A stretch of DNA of 8,103 nt from a candidate division CSSED10-310 bacterium (GTDB lineage: Bacteria; CSSED10-310; JAFGDC01). Location of the stretch: contig JAFGDC010000184.1 in the NCBI GenBank assembly GCA_016932295.1, positions 1 through 8,103 on the forward strand. Reading direction: 5' to 3'. The stretch's first letter is position 1. Every line of letters starts with the position of its first letter. The position numbers and the translations under genes are program-made. This document shows, one piece after another, positions 6,556-8,103 of the stretch. A model generated the notes under the pieces. That model was not told the DNA's origin. It did no database searches and saw only the letters and a list, made by a program, of their open reading frames with translations.

Positions 6556-8103
6556 ATGATGCAGCGACCACCGCGCAGCCTTACTCATACATGCCGACAG
6601 CCTGTTCCCAGGACCATCCGACCATTCTTGACCGCCGGTCTCACCGCCGGTCTCACCGCCGTCACCGGTATACTGTTCATGGGCATATTTTCCTGCCACC
6701 GCCAGTCCGATCCACCGGATATCGTGCTCATCTCCGTCGATACACTGCGCGCCGATCATCTTGGAGGATACGGCAACCAGCGACTCACCACCCCCTGCAT
6801 GGATCGATTGCAGCGCATGGGGACCACCGTCCGGGAATGCATATGTCAGGTCCCCATCACCCTGCCATCGTTCGCCAGTATCCTCACCGGACGGCTGCCC
6901 CACCGGCACGGTGTGCGCAACAACGGCACCTATTATCTGCCGGACCGGGAGGTGACCCTGGCGGAACGACTGGCGGCAGCCGGCTACCACACAGCCGCCT
7001 TCATCGGCGCCTATCCCTTGCACGCCAAGTTCGGACTCGCCCAGGGATTCCACTATTATGACGACCGCTTCCTCGAACTCGGCACGGGCGGCGCCGCCTG
7101 GCAGTCTCATTACAATGAACGCCTGGCCGGGGAGGTCACCGCGGCGGCCATGGACTGGCTCCAGAAGCGATCCGCTCATCCCCTGTTCATCTGGCTCCAT
7201 TATTACGATCCCCACCTTCCCTATGCGCCGCCGCCGCCTTTCAACAAGGGGACCAGGGACGAACTGTACAGCGCCGAGGTCAGCTACGTGGATCGATGTA
7301 TCGAACGGTTCCTGAACGCGTTGAGCGAGAAATCCACAAAGCCGCTGATCTGCCTGACCGCCGATCACGGCGAGAGCCTGGGAGCCCACGGCGAACAAAC
7401 TCATGGCACGCTCCTCTACGATGGCACCGTCTCCGTACCCCTGGTCTTCGTCGCCGACTCCATCCCGGCCGGCGTCATCCTCGATTACCAGGCGGAATGC
7501 GTCGACATCGCTCCCACCCTGGCGGCACTGGCAGGACTCGGTCCAAACCCGGAAGTGGATGGTACCGATTTTTCCACGGCGCTGCGCAGTACCCAGGCCC
7601 CCCAAGAAAAACCGGCCCGGATCGAATCATTGCAATCCTATCTCGATTTCGGCTGGCATCCCCTGGCCGCGGTGCGGACATCAACGGTGAAAGGTATCAA
7701 GAGCACTGTAGATACGTGGCACGATCTCGCCAATGATCCCATCGAGGAGCAGGTTGCGGACCCCGATCCTGATCTGGTCAGAATCCTGGACCGGCATTTC
7801 CAACAAGTGGTGCGATCGATGGAGCACACCTCCGCCCAGCGTGAAATCAACGACGAGGAATTGGCGCGTCTGAAAGCACTCGGCTACCTGGAAGGGGACG
7901 GTTCGGACCGGCGCCCGGATTTCGCCGCCCTGCCCGATCCGGCGGACATGATCCGCCAGGTCGTCCGCCTGTTGGATCAGGCCTCTGCCGCTGCCGCCGC
8001 ACGGCGTTACGAGGAGGCGATCGAGCTGTACGAACAGGTGCTCACCGTCAATCCGGGTAATCCGACCGCCTTGGAACGATGTGGGCATGCCAGGTTTCTA
8101 AAC
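6556..8103 (+). CDS. Membrane-anchored AlkP-superfamily 'sulfatase' with C-terminal TPR (3' end beyond window)
   Basis: The protein belongs to the alkaline phosphatase/sulfatase superfamily of phosphate- or sulfate-ester hydrolases and transferases. The ATG at 6556 follows AAAGGAA (6542-6548) by 7 nt. The frame is open for 516 codons to the window edge. Residues 1-47 hold a basic N-region, a hydrophobic stretch and GIFSC with Cys47, so it is probably a lipoprotein or a membrane-anchored periplasmic protein; Phe at -2 makes the lipobox imperfect. Catalytic-domain motifs: ISVDTLRADHLGGYG (59-73, metal-ligand Asp62), ITLPSFASILTGRLPHRHG (101-119), HYYDPHLPY (215-223) and TADHGESLGAHGEQTHG (268-284) with Asp270, His271 and His283. 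Thr102 occupies the Cys/Ser position that becomes formylglycine in true sulfatases, so classic sulfatase activity is unlikely. ELARLKALGYL (435-445) ends the domain, then a TPR (~479-512) with RRYEEAIELYEQVLTVNPGNP begins. It forms its own transcription unit. Substrate unknown. Confidence 0.9.
   Translation, partial: MMQRPPRSLTHTCRQPVPRTIRPFLTAGLTAGLTAVTGILFMGIFSCHRQSDPPDIVLISVDTLRADHLGGYGNQRLTTPCMDRLQRMGTTVRECICQVPITLPSFASILTGRLPHRHGVRNNGTYYLPDREVTLAERLAAAGYHTAAFIGAYPLHAKFGLAQGFHYYDDRFLELGTGGAAWQSHYNERLAGEVTAAAMDWLQKRSAHPLFIWLHYYDPHLPYAPPPPFNKGTRDELYSAEVSYVDRCIERFLNALSEKSTKPLICLTADHGESLGAHGEQTHGTLLYDGTVSVPLVFVADSIPAGVILDYQAECVDIAPTLAALAGLGPNPEVDGTDFSTALRSTQAPQEKPARIESLQSYLDFGWHPLAAVRTSTVKGIKSTVDTWHDLANDPIEEQVADPDPDLVRILDRHFQQVVRSMEHTSAQREINDEELARLKALGYLEGDGSDRRPDFAALPDPADMIRQVVRLLDQASAAAAARRYEEAIELYEQVLTVNPGNPTALERCGHARFLN
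6631..6666 (+). repeat. 12-bp tandem repeat in the signal/anchor segment
   Basis: ACCGCCGGTCTC occurs twice in a row (6631-6642, 6643-6654), and a diverged third unit beginning ACCGCCG follows (6655-6666). It encodes TAGL-TAGL-TAVT in the hydrophobic N-terminal helix of the AlkP-superfamily protein. Unit loss or gain would keep the frame and change only helix length. Confidence 0.8.

Noticed and set aside
6502..7605. 367-codon minus-strand open frame
   Set aside because: It is antisense to the AlkP-superfamily gene, whose catalytic motifs are unambiguous, and it also crosses that gene's promoter region.

Overview
This is an 8.1 kb, GC-rich stretch of bacterial chromosome, with ordinary spacing and strong AAGGAG-type ribosome binding sites. 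The putative lipoprotein signal on the AlkP-superfamily protein, the long FadE-like acyl-CoA dehydrogenase and the codon usage suggest a Gram-negative, probably proteobacterial (gamma- or delta-type) or related lineage. No rRNA, tRNA or marker gene is present to decide this. I see no mobile element, CRISPR array or phage gene.

Layout from left to right. (1) Positions 1-1912, minus strand: a large class V (cysteine-desulfurase-fold) PLP enzyme whose C-terminus leaves the window. Its first ~465 residues are a complete class V domain, and its last ~150 visible residues look like the degenerate start of a second copy. (2) Positions 1913-2217: a divergent regulatory region with one candidate promoter each way and an 8-bp inverted repeat whose arms are 42 bp apart. 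(3) Positions 2218-4633, plus strand: a likely two-gene operon, a 614-residue acyl-CoA dehydrogenase followed after 49 bp by a 173-residue protein of unknown function. (4) Around 4671-4694: a perfect GC-rich palindrome between convergent genes, probably a shared terminator. (5) Positions 4716-6089, minus strand: a 457-residue ATP-grasp-like protein of unknown product. (6) Positions 6090-6555: a second divergent intergenic region with a good sigma70-type promoter for the right-hand gene. (7) Positions 6556-8103 and beyond, plus strand: a membrane-anchored AlkP-superfamily 'sulfatase' with Thr at the nucleophile position and a C-terminal TPR; it runs off the right edge.

How the genes may work together is unclear. 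The acyl-CoA dehydrogenase and its small partner are probably co-transcribed and act in fatty-acyl-CoA oxidation. The class V enzyme is divergent from them and may share regulation. The ATP-grasp protein and the AlkP-superfamily protein are separate transcription units. The least explained elements are the duplicated class V protein, the ATP-grasp-like enzyme with a Cys cluster, and the small protein tied to the dehydrogenase. Functions are inferred from motifs read by eye, without any database search.
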